Origin: Polyodon spathula
Lineage: Eukaryota; Chordata; Actinopteri; Acipenseriformes; Polyodontidae
DNA: 64,000 bases
Reading direction: 5' to 3'
NCBI RefSeq assembly: GCF_017654505.1
Contig: NC_054545.1
Coordinates: 13,735,047-13,799,046, forward strand
Under the pieces are notes generated by a model, which saw nothing but the letters and a program-made list of their open reading frames with translations, did no database searches and was not told the DNA's origin. Numbering within the stretch: position 1 is the stretch's first letter; the number at the start of each line of letters is the position of its first letter. Both the position numbers and the translations under genes were made by a program. This document shows positions 1 to 12,954 of this stretch, piece by piece.

Positions 1-841
1 TCCCCTAAAAGTGACACAGTGTCGACCATGTAGAGCACTGGGGGACTAATGCTGTACCTGCAGACCAACACATGACTGCTCTAATTGTATTGTACCTTTA
101 TAGATTACATTTAAGAAAATGTATTGGCAAAGTATTGTATTGTTGATGATTAGAGGGCAGCTAAGCAAATTGATAACAGGAAAATATATTTTAAAACTTC
201 AGTTGCTAGACCTTTAAATGCCAAGAATGAAAGGGACAGTTTCTTCAGTCATATCAAAAAGATCTTGAAATGCAGCTTTAGCACTAGAATCAAAACAGTT
301 CAAAGCCGGGGCATTGGTAAATGAAGAAGGACCAGGTCACCCCAGTGCAAAACTATAAACCTGTCACCTTCTGGCTCAAGGATGAGCATGCAGACTTTTA
401 CATCATGGCACAGCCACTCCCTTCAGCACCTGACAACATCCCTTTATTCCTGTGTCTATCATCAAGTCCAAAACTGTTGGCAGTATCACAGGACTGAGCT
501 TCCCAGTCTAATAAATTATATCATGATTTGTTCACAGCTCTATGATCTATCTACTGTGCAGTCTTCTTAACATTCACGACATGCCCATACACATGATTGA
601 CACAGTTTCATTTTCTATCATGCAAATAGGTTGATCATTTGAAATACCTCTGTAAAAAAGGCTTGCATACTAATTCAGAGTTTTTTTTGTTTAGTTGGCT
701 TTTGTCTTAATTCCAACAGTTTATTTTTATTTTATTTATTTATTTATTTTTTTACTATCGTATTGCTTCACACTCCACATTTTAAAGGGAAATCAAAGAA
801 GGTACATGAGAAAGAATTCACCTAAAATCTGGGAAACACCT
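1..841. other. unannotated AT-rich DNA
   Basis: No gene or recognisable element was found. The short open frames here are AT-rich and show no domain-like composition. Ordinary intergenic or intronic sequence is the simplest reading. Confidence 0.5.
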
Positions 842-874
842 TGTGACAGGGTACATCCTGCCCCTATGTGTATT

Positions 875-876
<2 letters not shown>

Positions 877-924
<48 letters not shown>

Positions 925-925
925 T
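877..925. repeat. (ATT)n microsatellite
   Basis: About 16 uninterrupted ATT triplets lie inside the U3-like part of the LTR-like fragment. The leucine-rich open frame crossing them is an artefact of the repeat. Confidence 0.95.
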
Positions 926-1032
926 GAATGTATTGTTTATGTGTGTAAAAACATAATTATTTTATTGTTAATTGTTTTGCAGCATGGATGGGTTTAAACT
1001 TCCACACCCATGCTAAACTCATGCAGAATGTG

Positions 1033-1075
1033 ACTGTCTCCAGATTGGTTAGTTTATTACTAATCTGGAGACAGT
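1033..1075. repeat. 14-bp perfect inverted repeat upstream of an LTR TATA box
   Basis: ACTGTCTCCAGATT (1033-1046) is followed, after a 15-nt loop, by its exact reverse complement (1062-1075). The stem ends about 7 bases before the TATA box of the LTR-like fragment, so it sits where U3 regulatory elements usually lie. Confidence 0.9.
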
Positions 1076-1390
1076 GACATGTATAAAAACCCATAGCTTT
1101 GGCTGATGGAGGCTGATTGCGTTCAGAGGTGGAACGAGAGACCTGAGTCATGAGATAAGAGAGTCTAGATAAATGACAATTGATATCCATGCTGGTTTTA
1201 CACCAGCACGATATTTGTTTGGTTTTGTCTCTGTATGTTTTGGCCACTGTGCCGTTTTGTTTGTGTTTAGTGTTTTGTTTCCTGTTTTGTTCAATTATTT
1301 GATTTATTTCATTATTAAACTGCGCATCAGCACTTTCATACCCTGCAGTACTGACTGTGCGTCCATTCTCTCCCGGGTCTGACGTCACCA

Positions 1391-2657
1391 TCAGTCAGCT
1401 TGTTCATACACTTACCCAATGATTTGCATTTGATGGCTTTACAGTTACAGTGCCTTGATTCAAGTGGCTTAAAATAAAAAAAAAATTAAAAAGTCATTGT
1501 GGTGTGTTATACTTCAACTTCAAGTGTTATTTTGCATTTTCCGCTGGTAATGTTGTGATGGTCCAAGTTGCGCTATTGAATGTTGCTAATGTTTTTCTGA
1601 AATCTTAATATAAATTTGCAACTTTGCAACACTTTGTTCTTTTAAGTGCAATCATTTTATTTTATATTTATGCTCTCAAAAGATCCCCAGCCTTGGGATG
1701 GATGTGTGTAATCTTGATTTAGCACATAACAACTAAAGGCTCGGATTCTTAATAAAGGGACAAATATCAAGGAGTTTCAAACCTTCATTGACATAAGAAA
1801 GTAGCATCTCAGTACAAAGCTTATGTTTTGCGCAGATTATTTCATTTTTGACCTGGGAAGTGAGTGGTAAATATATGTTGCAAGTGGTAAGAAAAAATAA
1901 TAGTCTTGATGCCCCTTTACAGTATCTTTTTTTTTGGTAACGGTTTCTGTTAATTAGCCAGTTATTATCTGTATTTGTACAAAACTGTGATACTGGAATT
2001 GTAATGCTCACGAAGCACCAACAACCAATAACGTTCAGTTTTCTTTATCATAGTTGTTATTTGTTTTGTAATTGGTTATTTTTAAAAGCTGATATAAGGA
2101 CAGTGGCACCATAATGGGATATACTTTCCAAGAAGCAATCTAGATGAACACAGTGCTCTTTACACAATATTGGAAATCAAACTAGTAAAATAAGGCTGTG
2201 TGCTGTTCGGATCCTCTTAACTTACATTAAAGATCAGTGTTGATTTCTTTTTTTGGGGGGGGGGGGGGGGGGGATTCACACACTTTTGGTGCCAGTAGCA
2301 ACATATTGTTTCACTAAATATTGTATTTGACCAACAACTGATACTTATTGTATCAGAAGTGAATGATGTAAATAACAATTATTATTATTATTGCTGGGAC
2401 TAGGAACTCCCCAAAAACAGAAGAGATTTTATGCCTTAGAGCAGGAGGTGTTACAAGTTTTAGACTGGTTCGGGATTGAAACAAATACCATACATCAACA
2501 GTAACCTTCTGAATTATTCTACCCTGCAGAGTTGCAGCCTGTTATGACTGCATGATAGCTCCAGAATTTATGCACTTCAATTCCTTTGAACACTAGCCCA
2601 ATAACACAGAATACTTTAAGCAAATCAGTTTCTACTGAAGAAGAGAAAAAAGAGAAT
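1391..2657. other. unannotated AT-rich DNA with a poly-G run
   Basis: No gene seen. A 19-base G run lies at 2255-2273 and a short ATT run at about 2378-2391. The remainder is AT-rich sequence without recognisable element ends. Confidence 0.5.
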
Positions 2658-3257
2658 GATCCTGTGATGAGTCAAAGGGATTTCGGTCTGTGATTCAGCC
2701 TCCCGACAGTAGATGGCATCAAACCAACTCGGGACTTCCCTTACCAAGATCTCGTGACCATGGCAAAAGTCATCTTTTGAGGGGCGGCACCTTGGTGAGG
2801 GGCAGAAGTACGAGTATGTAAATTCCAGCCACTGGAGTCAAGTGAAGGATAAGGATACTTGTCAGTTGGGGATTGGTGTTCCACTGACTACAGAGGCGGG
2901 ACATTACATACCAAAGAGAACGTACTACTGTGTTCGGGGTTGGTCCGAAAGTAAAATAGGAGGAGTAACGGGTGGAGGGAGAGACTAGGTTGGTGCAGCG
3001 GGATTTAAAAAAAAAAACACTAACATTTCTTTTGTCTTTTTTTGTTTATGTATGGTTCGCCACGAAGACAATTAAAGACGAGTTATCACGGTCTGTTTTG
3101 GATTTCACCCCTGCACTCCTTCCCTCACACCATTTTGTTTTCTTTTGTTATTTAATTATTTTGTTGTGTATAGATAATAAAAATAAATTATTTTATTTCT
3201 GTACACATAAATTACTGTCTGGACATTCCATTTAATACATTCTCGCCTCACAGATCC
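2658..3257 (+). mobile_element. solo LTR, family A copy 1, with GATCC target duplication
   Basis: The LTR proper is 2663-3252 (590 bp). It starts TGTGATGAG and ends GCCTCACA, so the tips are the inverted pair TGTGA/TCACA, and it is bracketed by a perfect 5-bp duplication GATCC at 2658-2662 and 3253-3257. An AATAAA-type signal at about 3174-3187 supports plus orientation. A second copy, nearly identical by eye, lies inverted at 16733-17323. No gag, pol or internal region accompanies it, so it is a recombination-derived solo LTR of a Gypsy- or retrovirus-type element (5-bp duplication). The 87-residue open frame from 2972 lies wholly inside the LTR and is repeated in copy 2; I do not call it a gene. 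Confidence 0.9.
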
Positions 3258-4382
3258 TTACAAAAAAAAAAAAAAAGAGTAATTCGCTCAAGGTATACAG
3301 ATAATTAAAGCTCCATAACATGTAATATACAATCTACAATATAAGAACAGTCATAAAAGAATGTGTGCCGCAGAAGAACTGATTAACGTTAATTAAAGCC
3401 AATAGATTAAATTAAGTGTTAACAGAAAAGCAAAGTTAATTTCATCAATTTAAGCTCTTCAAATTACAATCATTTTTCAATTTGCCCTGATAATATTATC
3501 TCTTTATAAGAAAGATTGTTTAAATGTTAACAGACGGCAGATTTCGCCATGTGGGTTAACTGTCATGATTTATTTTAGGATGTATCCGTTCTCTGTACAT
3601 GGGTTTGTAAAATTATATTTAAGGTTTTAAATTATTGTGATTTTGACTATTGGCCTGTTAATAGCAGCAGCTCTAAATTCTGTCAGCTTTTACAAAGGGT
3701 AAGGTTCTAAAATTAATTCTATTGAAGATATTTTGATTCTTTGCTTGTATTTTGTAATTCAATTTGGAAAATACAGATATCTCAAAGTCAACACTATTGT
3801 TCATGCTTCTTCCTGGTACTTTATGTTTTATACATGTAGTTCAAACTCATTGCAGAGGTCTAATTGCAATCCATGGGACCAGCAGCAGTCTAAGGTGTTG
3901 TATTTGAAATGGAGAATCCACTCTCTCTGTCTCTTTACACTTCAAGAGCCTGCCAGATTATTAGTCTCTGTCATGTTTCAGAGCAACAACATCAAAAAGC
4001 CACAGACAGTCCACGCTATAAACGAAAAACCTCTTGCAGCCGGTGCACATTAAATATTGATAAAATAAAGTATTCAAATTGTTTATTGATTGGCTTAGAA
4101 AATAATAAAGGGGAAGACTAATGAGCAAAACATTATTGAGCTAAGTATTTTTATTTGATCCTTTCTTTATTTTCTTCGCTAGTGAATTTAGTAAACACAT
4201 GATAGATATAGTCATAGTATTGACCAGACAATAGGCGCTCTTCCTGCAAAGTTTTGGTAGACATCTGATTGACATTAGAGTCGAACCCTCTGTAACCGAG
4301 GGATGTTACCTGTGTGGGTCGTCACTGAATAATATGAGTCAGACACGCCCAGGGGCACAGATTTAATAACAACACTTGGCCC
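3258..4382. other. unannotated AT-rich DNA
   Basis: It begins with a 15-base A run right after the solo LTR. No element ends or exon-like frames were recognised. Open frames of 70-106 codons at 3733-4121 overlap each other and lack any recognisable domain. Confidence 0.5.
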
Positions 4383-4520
4383 GACAGGTAATTTATTTTC
4401 ACATGCACTGTTTATTTTACAAGCGCTGTTTAACTTTTTTTTTTCAGAGTAAAACAGGTTCAAAAAGGCACTGCATGGCAAAAGGACATCAGTACTGCAT
4501 CTCCAGCCAAGCCCCACCCC
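4383..4520 (-). mobile_element. fragment of piggyBac-type MITE (third copy)
   Basis: Read on the minus strand, this block matches the 3' part of the MITE at about 15664-15815: the GTGGGGCTTGGCTGGAGATG block, the CAGTACTGATG block, the AACCTGTTTTAC block and the paired AAATAAACAGTGC and GAAAATAAATT blocks occur in the same order. The 5' half and the terminal TTAA-CCCTTT end are missing, so it is a truncated relic with no coding potential. Confidence 0.7.
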
Positions 4521-4528
4521 TCAGATGA

Positions 4529-4640
4529 TTCTTAAGGGTTTGGTTTAGGGTTAGGTATTGGGTTAGGGTTAGATTTTAGGGCTGAAGATGTTTAATGTTA
4601 GGGTTGGGGTTGGGGTGTGTTAGGGTCAGGGTGGGTTGAT
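4529..4640 (+). repeat. degenerate telomere-like (TTAGGG) repeats
   Basis: Several exact or near TTAGGG units (for example GGGTTAGGGTTAG around 4559-4573) are mixed with TTGGGG and TTTAGGG variants over about 110 bases. G-rich units are on the plus strand. The array directly abuts the piggyBac-MITE fragment. It is too degenerate to be a functional telomere; it is an interstitial telomere-like tract or a short G-rich simple repeat. Confidence 0.65.
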
Positions 4641-7600
4641 GTTGGAGAGGTGCCGAGCTTGGGAAGTGAAAGGAGTGCTTTGCAAATGCCCTAGAATCAT
4701 CTGATGCACTGAGGACAGTTTCTAGTGGATATTCCTTTCCACTGCCACCTGGCAAGCCTTTCTGTTCATTGTTTGCCTAGCAACGCACCTCCTGTTTCGC
4801 GTTACAGCTGCTTTCATAAAGGCACACATCAATGCAAGAACCAAGGACAGGGTCCTCCCTATCACACCCTCCTTGCTATGATATCCACTCCAGTGTCTCT
4901 TCCATGCAGAGATTGACAGTTTGTTAAAAATATATTTCTTAACATAAGGTCTTGGTTTTAACGCTGCTCTCTCTTCTCTGTTCTATGTTGCTAGGCAATT
5001 ACGATTGTTGCAAGATATTGCCAAGTAATTTTGTACTGTAAAATGAGACGAGAGTCAGCAGTTAACAGTTACATAAAGCCTATCATTATTTATTTAATTA
5101 CACTCTTTAAATATATTTTGTTGTGTTTTGTACTATGAATGTCACAAGGCAAGCTATATCTTGCCGTAATGATGATCACAGTAATTTTCCCTTTGTATAG
5201 AAATTCAATGTTTTGTTATTAGACCTAACCTTAATGTTTTATAAAATTGTTTTTTTGCTGCAACCCACATACTGATCAGGAAGACTGAAGATTATCATGT
5301 AGCCTGTGTTCTTGCTGTCAAGCCAACAGTCTCTTTTTGCCCACCAAACATAAAAGACAAGTGCTTAGTTTTCGAAATTAAAATTTTTAGTGTTAGCGTA
5401 TATTTTGTATGTTTCAAAACATATTCTAACATAGCACTTCTCTTACACTGTCTTGTACACTAGGAATTCAGTACATATTTTACTGATGCACTAGAGCTTA
5501 GAGGTACAAGACCACTGCTTCGGTTGCTATATATCCTGCTCCACACACGCCATGTAGAGTTGTTGCGTAATGATTTGGTAGAGGATTTTAATAACAACTT
5601 TTGTTTACATAATATGCATTATACAAATCAAAAGATTGAATTTTGCATCTGAGTGACATTTAATGTGTGATTTATGGTATTCACACATTGTCAAACAGTT
5701 TCTGTTAACAGAAAAAAAAAGAAAAAGAAAACAATACAGTGCATGAACCTGTCTGACAAACCTTCAAAGTTTTTAAAACAAGCTTCGAATCCCTGGCTAG
5801 CGAGCAAACCTTCGAACCTTCAGACACAGCCCTAGAATAATATCAACAAATGTCCTCCCTAACCCCAAGAGAGTACAAAGGCCAATGCAGTGTTCACTCT
5901 GGTTCTCCAGTCAAGATCTTTAATTTAGACCATGCTTGAATGACTCACCCGGCAATATTTTAAGTAGGTTACGTAGTGTTGCATTCCTTCATTTGCTTCC
6001 CTGTTATTGTTATAATTTCATACTCTCATTTGTTTAGAAAATGTGGAGAATTTAGCAAAATAAGTTTCAGAAAGGTTGAAGTTCAGAGTGAGCAATACCT
6101 ATTGGAATATAAAACAGGTAAACCGCAATTCTGATACAGAGTCGTGTGCTTGGCCTAGGAGGAATGAACTGGTGGTTTATCATCTGGTAGTGATCATAAC
6201 CACATTGGCCAAGGGGTGTTTTTTACCTGCATAGATTTGAAATGAATATCTTCTAAATAGCTCCCAGAAAAGTGATGACGTTATAATAGCAACATAACTA
6301 CCAGGTCCTAACCACTTCAAAGATCTATATTTACTGTATGGTTCTTCACAAACACCACAAGAGCTTGGTAACTAAAACACCAGTGAATATATCACTTGTG
6401 TTTGTACCTTTAATTTTGTGTCTGACCTGTGACAGAGCAAAACAGATCAATGCATGATAATCACACAAGTCATTCTGTGTCCAGGTGTTGTAGTGTATCC
6501 CCATATTAACTCAAGTATATTAACATTCTATACGTTAATACGCTGTATGTGGGTCATCTCTTACTGTATAAGACGTCATTACATGCAGTTTGAGCATACA
6601 TAATGTATTAACTTATTATAAATCAAAGAAAATAAGATTGTATTTAGGAATAGCTTTAAAACGTTTTGGTATATTTCTTTTTGTAAAATATAACTTTTAT
6701 CCCTCCCCTCCCTCAGTTGTGAAATGGTGCAGTCAGAATCACCAGCCACAGTCCCTAAATAAAGCAAAGGGATACAGATGCTCTGTAATGGTGAGTTTTT
6801 GGCAAATACTTCACTGTGATTGGTTGATTTCTGTGGGATTTATAAATTATACAATTGTAAATAGTTAACATTTTGCACATTTCTTTTGCACATTCTAAAA
6901 GGCTTATTTTCAGTACAATCTAAAATGGGTAACACTTTATGTTTAACTGCCTGTCAATAAGACTGTTAAAGTATATTAGGAACAAGCCTTTTTTTATTGC
7001 TTTACCAACCTAACCCTTTCCTAGATCCAATCTTAACATATCTTACCAGTATTACCAGTTTTGAGGATTTGGGTTTTTTTTTCTTCATCTCAAATTGAAA
7101 ATGAAAACATTTAAAAAAAAATAAAAAAATCAAACTTGAACAGGTTCTTAGCTGTTTCATTTCATTATCAAGGAAAAATATTGCCAGAAATAAGTTCTCA
7201 TCAATTCAGGTGTTTCTGTATTTCAAGGACCATGGTTCTCACAGTGCATCTGGGTTCTATGAGTTTCCCGAAAGATATTGCCTATGGTCAATCAGCAGGA
7301 TTCTTTCAGCATGTGACGCAGACAACGTGACTATGTAAGATGGCAACTGTCCATAGCAAATTGGTTATTTTACTGATTTCATCTGAGATTATACCAAATA
7401 AAGTATAGCACTTCATTATTAGCACTTTCCTCCATTTTTCAGGCATGTTTCCTGAAAAAAATAGAAAAATAAAATGGTTTCCTGATGTATGAACTAATCA
7501 GCAAGTTCATATAAAGTGTATGTCAAGCACCATAATCACTGCATGTTGGAATAGGCTCTTAAATTGGTATTTATTAGCACAAGGATTACCTTTTGTTGAA

Positions 7601-10600
7601 AATGATAATTAATGAAGGTAAGGGGATGGTGCAATTACTCCTTTCCAATGAAGTCCATCTGGTTGTAAGAGTAGAAAAACAGTGTTTAAAAAAAAAAAAA
7701 ACGGTCTTCTGGTCCTCTGTTCTTTGTTAGGACCTGTTTTATACACAAGCACCACTTAAAGAAAGCTAGGGTTCAGCTGTGCAAGATTCTCATGAGGAGC
7801 CACTTAAGGAATAGATGGGGACAGCTTTTAATACTCAGCCCACCGTTTCCCAATGACAGACTTTATTCTCAAAGTAAGAAAAGGGATTTGTCTAACATCT
7901 GCCGTTACATTTCTTTTCAGTGACTTGAGGACCAATTACACTAAAGGTTCCAGTTTAAGTAATACTTGTAACATAATTATTTGAATCCCGCTATGAATTA
8001 TGCATGCTGCCGCCTGGCACATGTTGTTTTTTTTTTTTGTTTTTTTTTGTCTGAAGGAGCTTACTTTAAACAACAAAAAACTACAAATATCAATATTAAC
8101 TGGGATTGGAGCAGATGCATTTACTAAACAAAAGGGCTTATTTTTAATGCACGTACTGCATTCATTACTTGGAATCATATTGAATGAGAAGCATTATTCT
8201 CATATACAGTGTCACACCTGTTGCGTCTCCAGCCTCTTACACTATCTGACAAGATATAGGATGGCTTCAACATTTTAAAAGCAAGCTATTGTACCGACTT
8301 TCCAGAGAAGATCTAAACCACAAGAAAGACAATTAAACTCCTACATTTCTACTGACATTGTTTTAAGACTATAGGAAGTATATCAATAACACTTCAAAAA
8401 CAGAGCCATCAGTATGGTGAAAATGGTCATGGCCATGTACATAATAGAACATTATGAGAATTAGCCATTGAATGTTTAATCACAATTTGATAAGCAATTC
8501 TCCAGATATATGCAAAAATGTAAATGTTACATAGAGTTAGAGAGATGAATGGATAGCAAACACCTCCATATATGCCCAGAATCTGATACTCTCAATAACT
8601 TGCTGTATATGGAAAACTGTGAAGTGTGACGTATGTACATACAACCATTTCTACAACCCCTTTCATTCCCAGTAGGGAATAAGAATACCGTCTCTAGAAA
8701 AATGAAAGCCTTGAAAAAAAGTGAAATGCCCTTTTGCTTGCATTAGGTATACACATTTGAAAATTCTAAGTGACTCTTGTCCAGTTTTCATAGTATAGCA
8801 CATTAGCCAGACACATACATGCATTAAGAAATTGTATGTGGCTGTGCGTCTTCAAACAGGAAACCACCCTGCTCTGCTGAGTGTTCTTCTAGACTGACTT
8901 CACTTAACTCTGTTTAAAAACCGTGTCAAAGGTTATCAGGTTACTGCAGAGGAAGTCTTCACTCATAAACAAAACAAACATCAAGACAAAAAACTAATGG
9001 TGAACTGACATATTTCACCTGACTATAGAAAGGCACAGCGACAAGTCTCCAATTGCCATTTAATTTGAGTAAAAGGAATGTTTAAAATAATTTCTTTCCT
9101 AAAAGCTGTATTAACAGACTGTTTCTTCACATTTTTTTGGCAGATAAACTGCTGGGTCCCAGCCCTTTAGGTCACATGGTTTGATTGCAGCTAGACCATA
9201 AGAATGAGACTGAACTACGATACATGTGGTGCCATTGTCTTTAATAAATGCATATTCCAAATAGCAAGGAAAGCAAATAATCAAAGACTTTTTCATAGGG
9301 GAAAGGGGAACAGTGATAATATCGCTTGTGATAATACATGGTAAGGAAATTAATTGATTTTAAAACCTTGATTACCATTCCATTAATCAGGTTAGATTAT
9401 AAAGGGTATAATACAGATGTAGATCAAACATTGATGTGTGATAAAAGAAAAAGAAAAAAGTGGTCAGACATTTGTGTGGTTTGTAATAGTTCAACAAATT
9501 TTTTCAAAATTGCGAATTGTTAATACGATTCCAAAAAACAATCACTGTGGCCAGTTCTTTCACAAAATAAGTACTTTGCATTTTAAAACTACGATTTATA
9601 TTCAGTACTTATATTTATATATTTATATACTTATATTTCACAACTTAAATGTGGTTAATTCACTTTTAGGCCATATAAATGTAAACTGTACAGTACATTG
9701 TATATGTGTTGTACTTCACTGTAAAGATGGAGCACTATATTTCCCATTCACCGAAGTTCTTCCAGGAGCTCTATGAACCAAAATAGTCATGCGATGGAGG
9801 ACATTTTTACTAATGGGGAGTACGGGTGCCAGCACTTGGGAACAGGCCCAGTAGCTTCACCACCGAAACCACATACTTTTTAAGTAACAGTTCCAGTAAC
9901 TCAGGTCAACACCTACTCTTTAACCTGGATCTTCATGTTGCATCACACAAGGTTCACGGCTGTTCTCCTGATTGACAGGTGTGAAATTTCTCATGCCCTA
10001 GTTACCATTCCTGTTCCCTGATAAGAAATCTGCCCCCCCCCCCCCCCCCCCCCCCCCTCCCACCCCCCCCCCCCCCCCAAGCCTGAAAACAGCCTAAATA
10101 CCTAAATAGCTGAAGCCCCCTGACATGAGACCAACTTATAAGAAGAGCGTACAGAAGGTCAAGCCTCAGTAAAACAGTACCAAACTGCTTTGATTCACGA
10201 TGCTGGCACTACCTGGCAAATTAAAACAGAAGCTCTGCTTTCCCCTGCAGCTATTTCTAGTCCATAGCTGATTGGGCATGGAAGCGGAAGAGAGTAAAAA
10301 CCGCTTGGCAGTTTGTGAGCATGTTGAAACCTGTTGGGTGCACTCCCAGTGCGATTGCCATTTCATTAAAAGCTATCTGTGTCAAATTTGATGCTGCAGG
10401 TGTCATTGGTATTGATGAGAAGACTAAACAATGACCTAGGACCAGATGCATAATGATACCAGAACCAAAAACAGACAGTAGGCTATTATGGGCTTTCATT
10501 ATGGCTTGAAAAATAAGATTACAAGTGTGCATAGGTTTATACAATTGTCATATTGTTGGTATAGTAAAATAGGTTACACCTGTGGTATAATTGCATTGCC

Positions 10601-11458
10601 ATAAGCTATCATTTACATCACAGCTTTATCTCGTGCCAATAAGAAATTAATGTGTGTTGCAACAGTGGGTGTTACTTGGTTAAAGGTACTGAAATGGAAA
10701 CATTTACGTCTGTTTCCATTTATTTCATTTTTCTTTAGGACCAAACAGTTAACCCATAGTGATTTTCTAAACACATAGAATTAATCCATCACCAGGGCCA
10801 TGGTGACAGTCTTCCTTGGAATATTAATGCAAGATTTATGTCTAGACTGAGTCAACTTTGGCCAGGTATCAGACTCCCAATCTCCCAATCACAAATTCCA
10901 AATGCTAAATTGACTAATTTAAACTGCTGTACTTGGAGGATTTACTAGAAGTCAATCAGAGTTTGTATTCTCTTTTCTTTTAAAATCTAATGTCATTTAG
11001 GTACTTAATTGCACTTGCATTCTTAAGCATAGAACTTCTCTTTGCAGTTTAGCTATTGACATATTATGCTATACTGCGTTTATACAAGATGCAATTCCGT
11101 AAATATAGTACAAATATTGATGGTTAAAAAAACTTACATTTGACCTTGGGCTGTTGGCATACCAGGCTGTTGAGGTATTAAACAAAAATATATATTTTTT
11201 AGGGAGATATAGAGGTGAACCCAGGATATTATTATATATTATGAAAGAGTGTTCAGCTAAATGTTTTACTTTTTCCTACTAAAATCGAAATCCATCTTTT
11301 AAAATAGCTTTGTTGTTTCGTACATAGGAATTGTGTGGCATATACTGTCATTTCTACTTAACTCGAGCAGTGTAATATACTGTGTTGTACATGGACAAAT
11401 GTATTGAAATGGAAACTCCTTTTAATATGATCACCATTGTGTTGCTTTTCTTATTTAT
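4641..11458. other. long unannotated stretch without recognised genes
   Basis: About 6.8 kb of AT-rich DNA. The open frames are short, overlap on both strands and show no recognisable domain. The only marked simple sequence is the C-rich tract at 10033-10078. The part at about 10260-10500 is less AT-rich and lower in simple sequence and could be conserved noncoding DNA, but I cannot test this. Confidence 0.5.
10033..10078. repeat. poly-C tract with one T and one A interruption
   Basis: The 46 bases are almost pure C, interrupted only near the middle (CTCCCAC). The opposite strand is an interrupted G run that could form a G-quadruplex. Confidence 0.95.
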
Positions 11459-11970
11459 GTGTTTGTGACTGGAGTGGTAAATGACTTGAAACAGGCATTT
11501 TGTTGTAATTAATAGTTTATTTATATAAAATAAAAGTTAAAACGTGCAGAGTCAGGGAGCGGGGGCTAATCAAAACAAAACAGTTTTAAGTCCCATCTGC
11601 AATAGGTCCAAAATATAAACACCAATGATTAATCTTTATAATCCTCCCCGCCACATCTCGCTCTCTCTCCCTCTCTTAAATCTGAACACCAGTCCCAAAG
11701 TACAACAATGTAGTTCTCTTTGTACTCGTAATCCCACCCCTGAGATCAGTGAAACACCTCTCCACAAACAGCAGGTGTTTTTAATAAACACTTGACCTGA
11801 GTGACCGGGCTTAGCGTCCCTGCACTGTTGCCCCCCACAAAGATGGCATCCCGGACAAACATGACTTCTGTAACGGTCACATGATCTTTGTGAGCTTGGC
11901 TTGGCCCAGAGCCCTCTGTTGTCAGGAGGATGAATAACAGCACAAGACCCTTTTCTCCCATCACAGTGTT
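11459..11970 (-). mobile_element. solo LTR, family B, with GTGTT target duplication
   Basis: The element is 11464-11965 (502 bp). On the plus strand it starts TGTGACTGG and ends CCATCACA, and it is flanked by a perfect 5-bp duplication GTGTT (11459-11463 and 11966-11970). The minus orientation is preferred because the reverse strand carries AATAAA close to its 3' end, at about 11517-11522, and an ATTTAAGAG TATA-like block further upstream. No internal retroelement genes are adjacent. The 72-codon minus-strand frame at 11746-11964 lies inside the LTR and is not a gene. Confidence 0.82.
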
Positions 11971-12954
11971 ACAGTCCTTTAATTAACTGGACAATTCACC
12001 CGAACAAGTAGGTGGTGGTTCTTCAGCTGAACATCACTTTTCTGCATAAAATTCAAGCAAATGGTACCATCTAAAACTTTACAGTAGGAACAGGTCTAGA
12101 TAGCTAAGGAAGTTATTAGATGTAGCTTTTACTAATTGAAAGTAACATTCAGCTGACAAAAACCCTGATCTCTTTCCAGATCACTACTCTGTATAAGTAT
12201 TCCATTTGCCACACATTTTTCTTAGGACTCGTTATCATGTCCACACTGGAGGTACAGTAACTGAGGACTTTGGAAATCTTTTACGCTAGTGTCCTTTACT
12301 AATCTACTGATCTGGGTGCAGAAACAGCAAGGAGAGGTTTTCCCGTGTCTGCCAGTAGATAACATCACGGGAGCTTTCCTATGCATACAATATGTGCACA
12401 CATATATATGCCAAAGAGAAGAGATTGTGTTCAATAATACAGTAAAAGTACTGTAGCATACTGAACCTCATTGTGAATTGAACTGTTCTTTTTTTATCTG
12501 ATGCACTCTATTGAAATGAAAGTTTGCCATTTTTTTTCCCTTTTGGAATAAATATTTAACATTGCTTTTTTAAAAATGTCTTGCAAATTAAGTGTTCAAG
12601 ATGAGACAATGGAACATGTTCTTTTTTTATGTACACTAATGTCTAATTGGATCACCTAGCTTCAAAGCCAGACAATATAGCAATCTGTTAATCTATTTAA
12701 TCTATCTTTATATAAATGGATTCGGTGGCCTTTCTGTCATGTTTCTTTCATTGACCAGGGGTCAGTAGGTTGATTTAATCTGTAGGTTGTTCGGAAATTA
12801 TTCTAGGCATTGTCACTTCTGATCTAGCCTAATCGAAGGGCACAGACTTGATTGATGTATTTGTAAGGGCTACGATACATCATTTGCTGAGGATGATAGC
12901 AGATTTGTTTTTTCCATAAATACTACAAACCGACAAATCTGCTCTTAACGTATG
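11971..12954. other. unannotated AT-rich DNA
   Basis: No gene or element was recognised between the family B LTR and the GC-richer block at 12955. Confidence 0.5.

Larger units (their letters stand above)
842..1390 (+). mobile_element. LTR-like fragment (family C), 3' end truncated
   Basis: The segment begins with TGTGACAGG and carries a TATA box (TATAAAAACC, about 1082-1091) and an ATTAAA polyadenylation-like signal near 1314. From about 1070 to 1390 it aligns by eye with the reverse complement of 24257-24585, including the TATA box, the TCAGAGG block, the CCAGCACGATA block and the GTCACCAT block near the 3' end. The other copy continues to CCTGCCACA, so this copy appears to lose the last ~17 bases after GTCACCAT. 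I see no convincing target duplication. A perfect 14-bp hairpin lies just upstream of the TATA box. It is most likely a decayed retrotransposon LTR; no internal coding region is attached. Confidence 0.6.

Noticed and set aside
837..1390. CACCT / CACCA as a target duplication for the LTR-like fragment
   Set aside because: It would place the LTR end inside sequence shared with the second copy, which continues to CCTGCCACA; the similarity is probably chance.
2972..3235. 87-residue frame that recurs at 16750-16953
   Set aside because: Recurrence is explained by the two solo LTR copies, not by a conserved protein.
5780..5830. tRNA-like B-box string (CTTCGAATCCC) suggesting a SINE
   Set aside because: No matching A box, cloverleaf or poly-A/tail repeat at a sensible distance.
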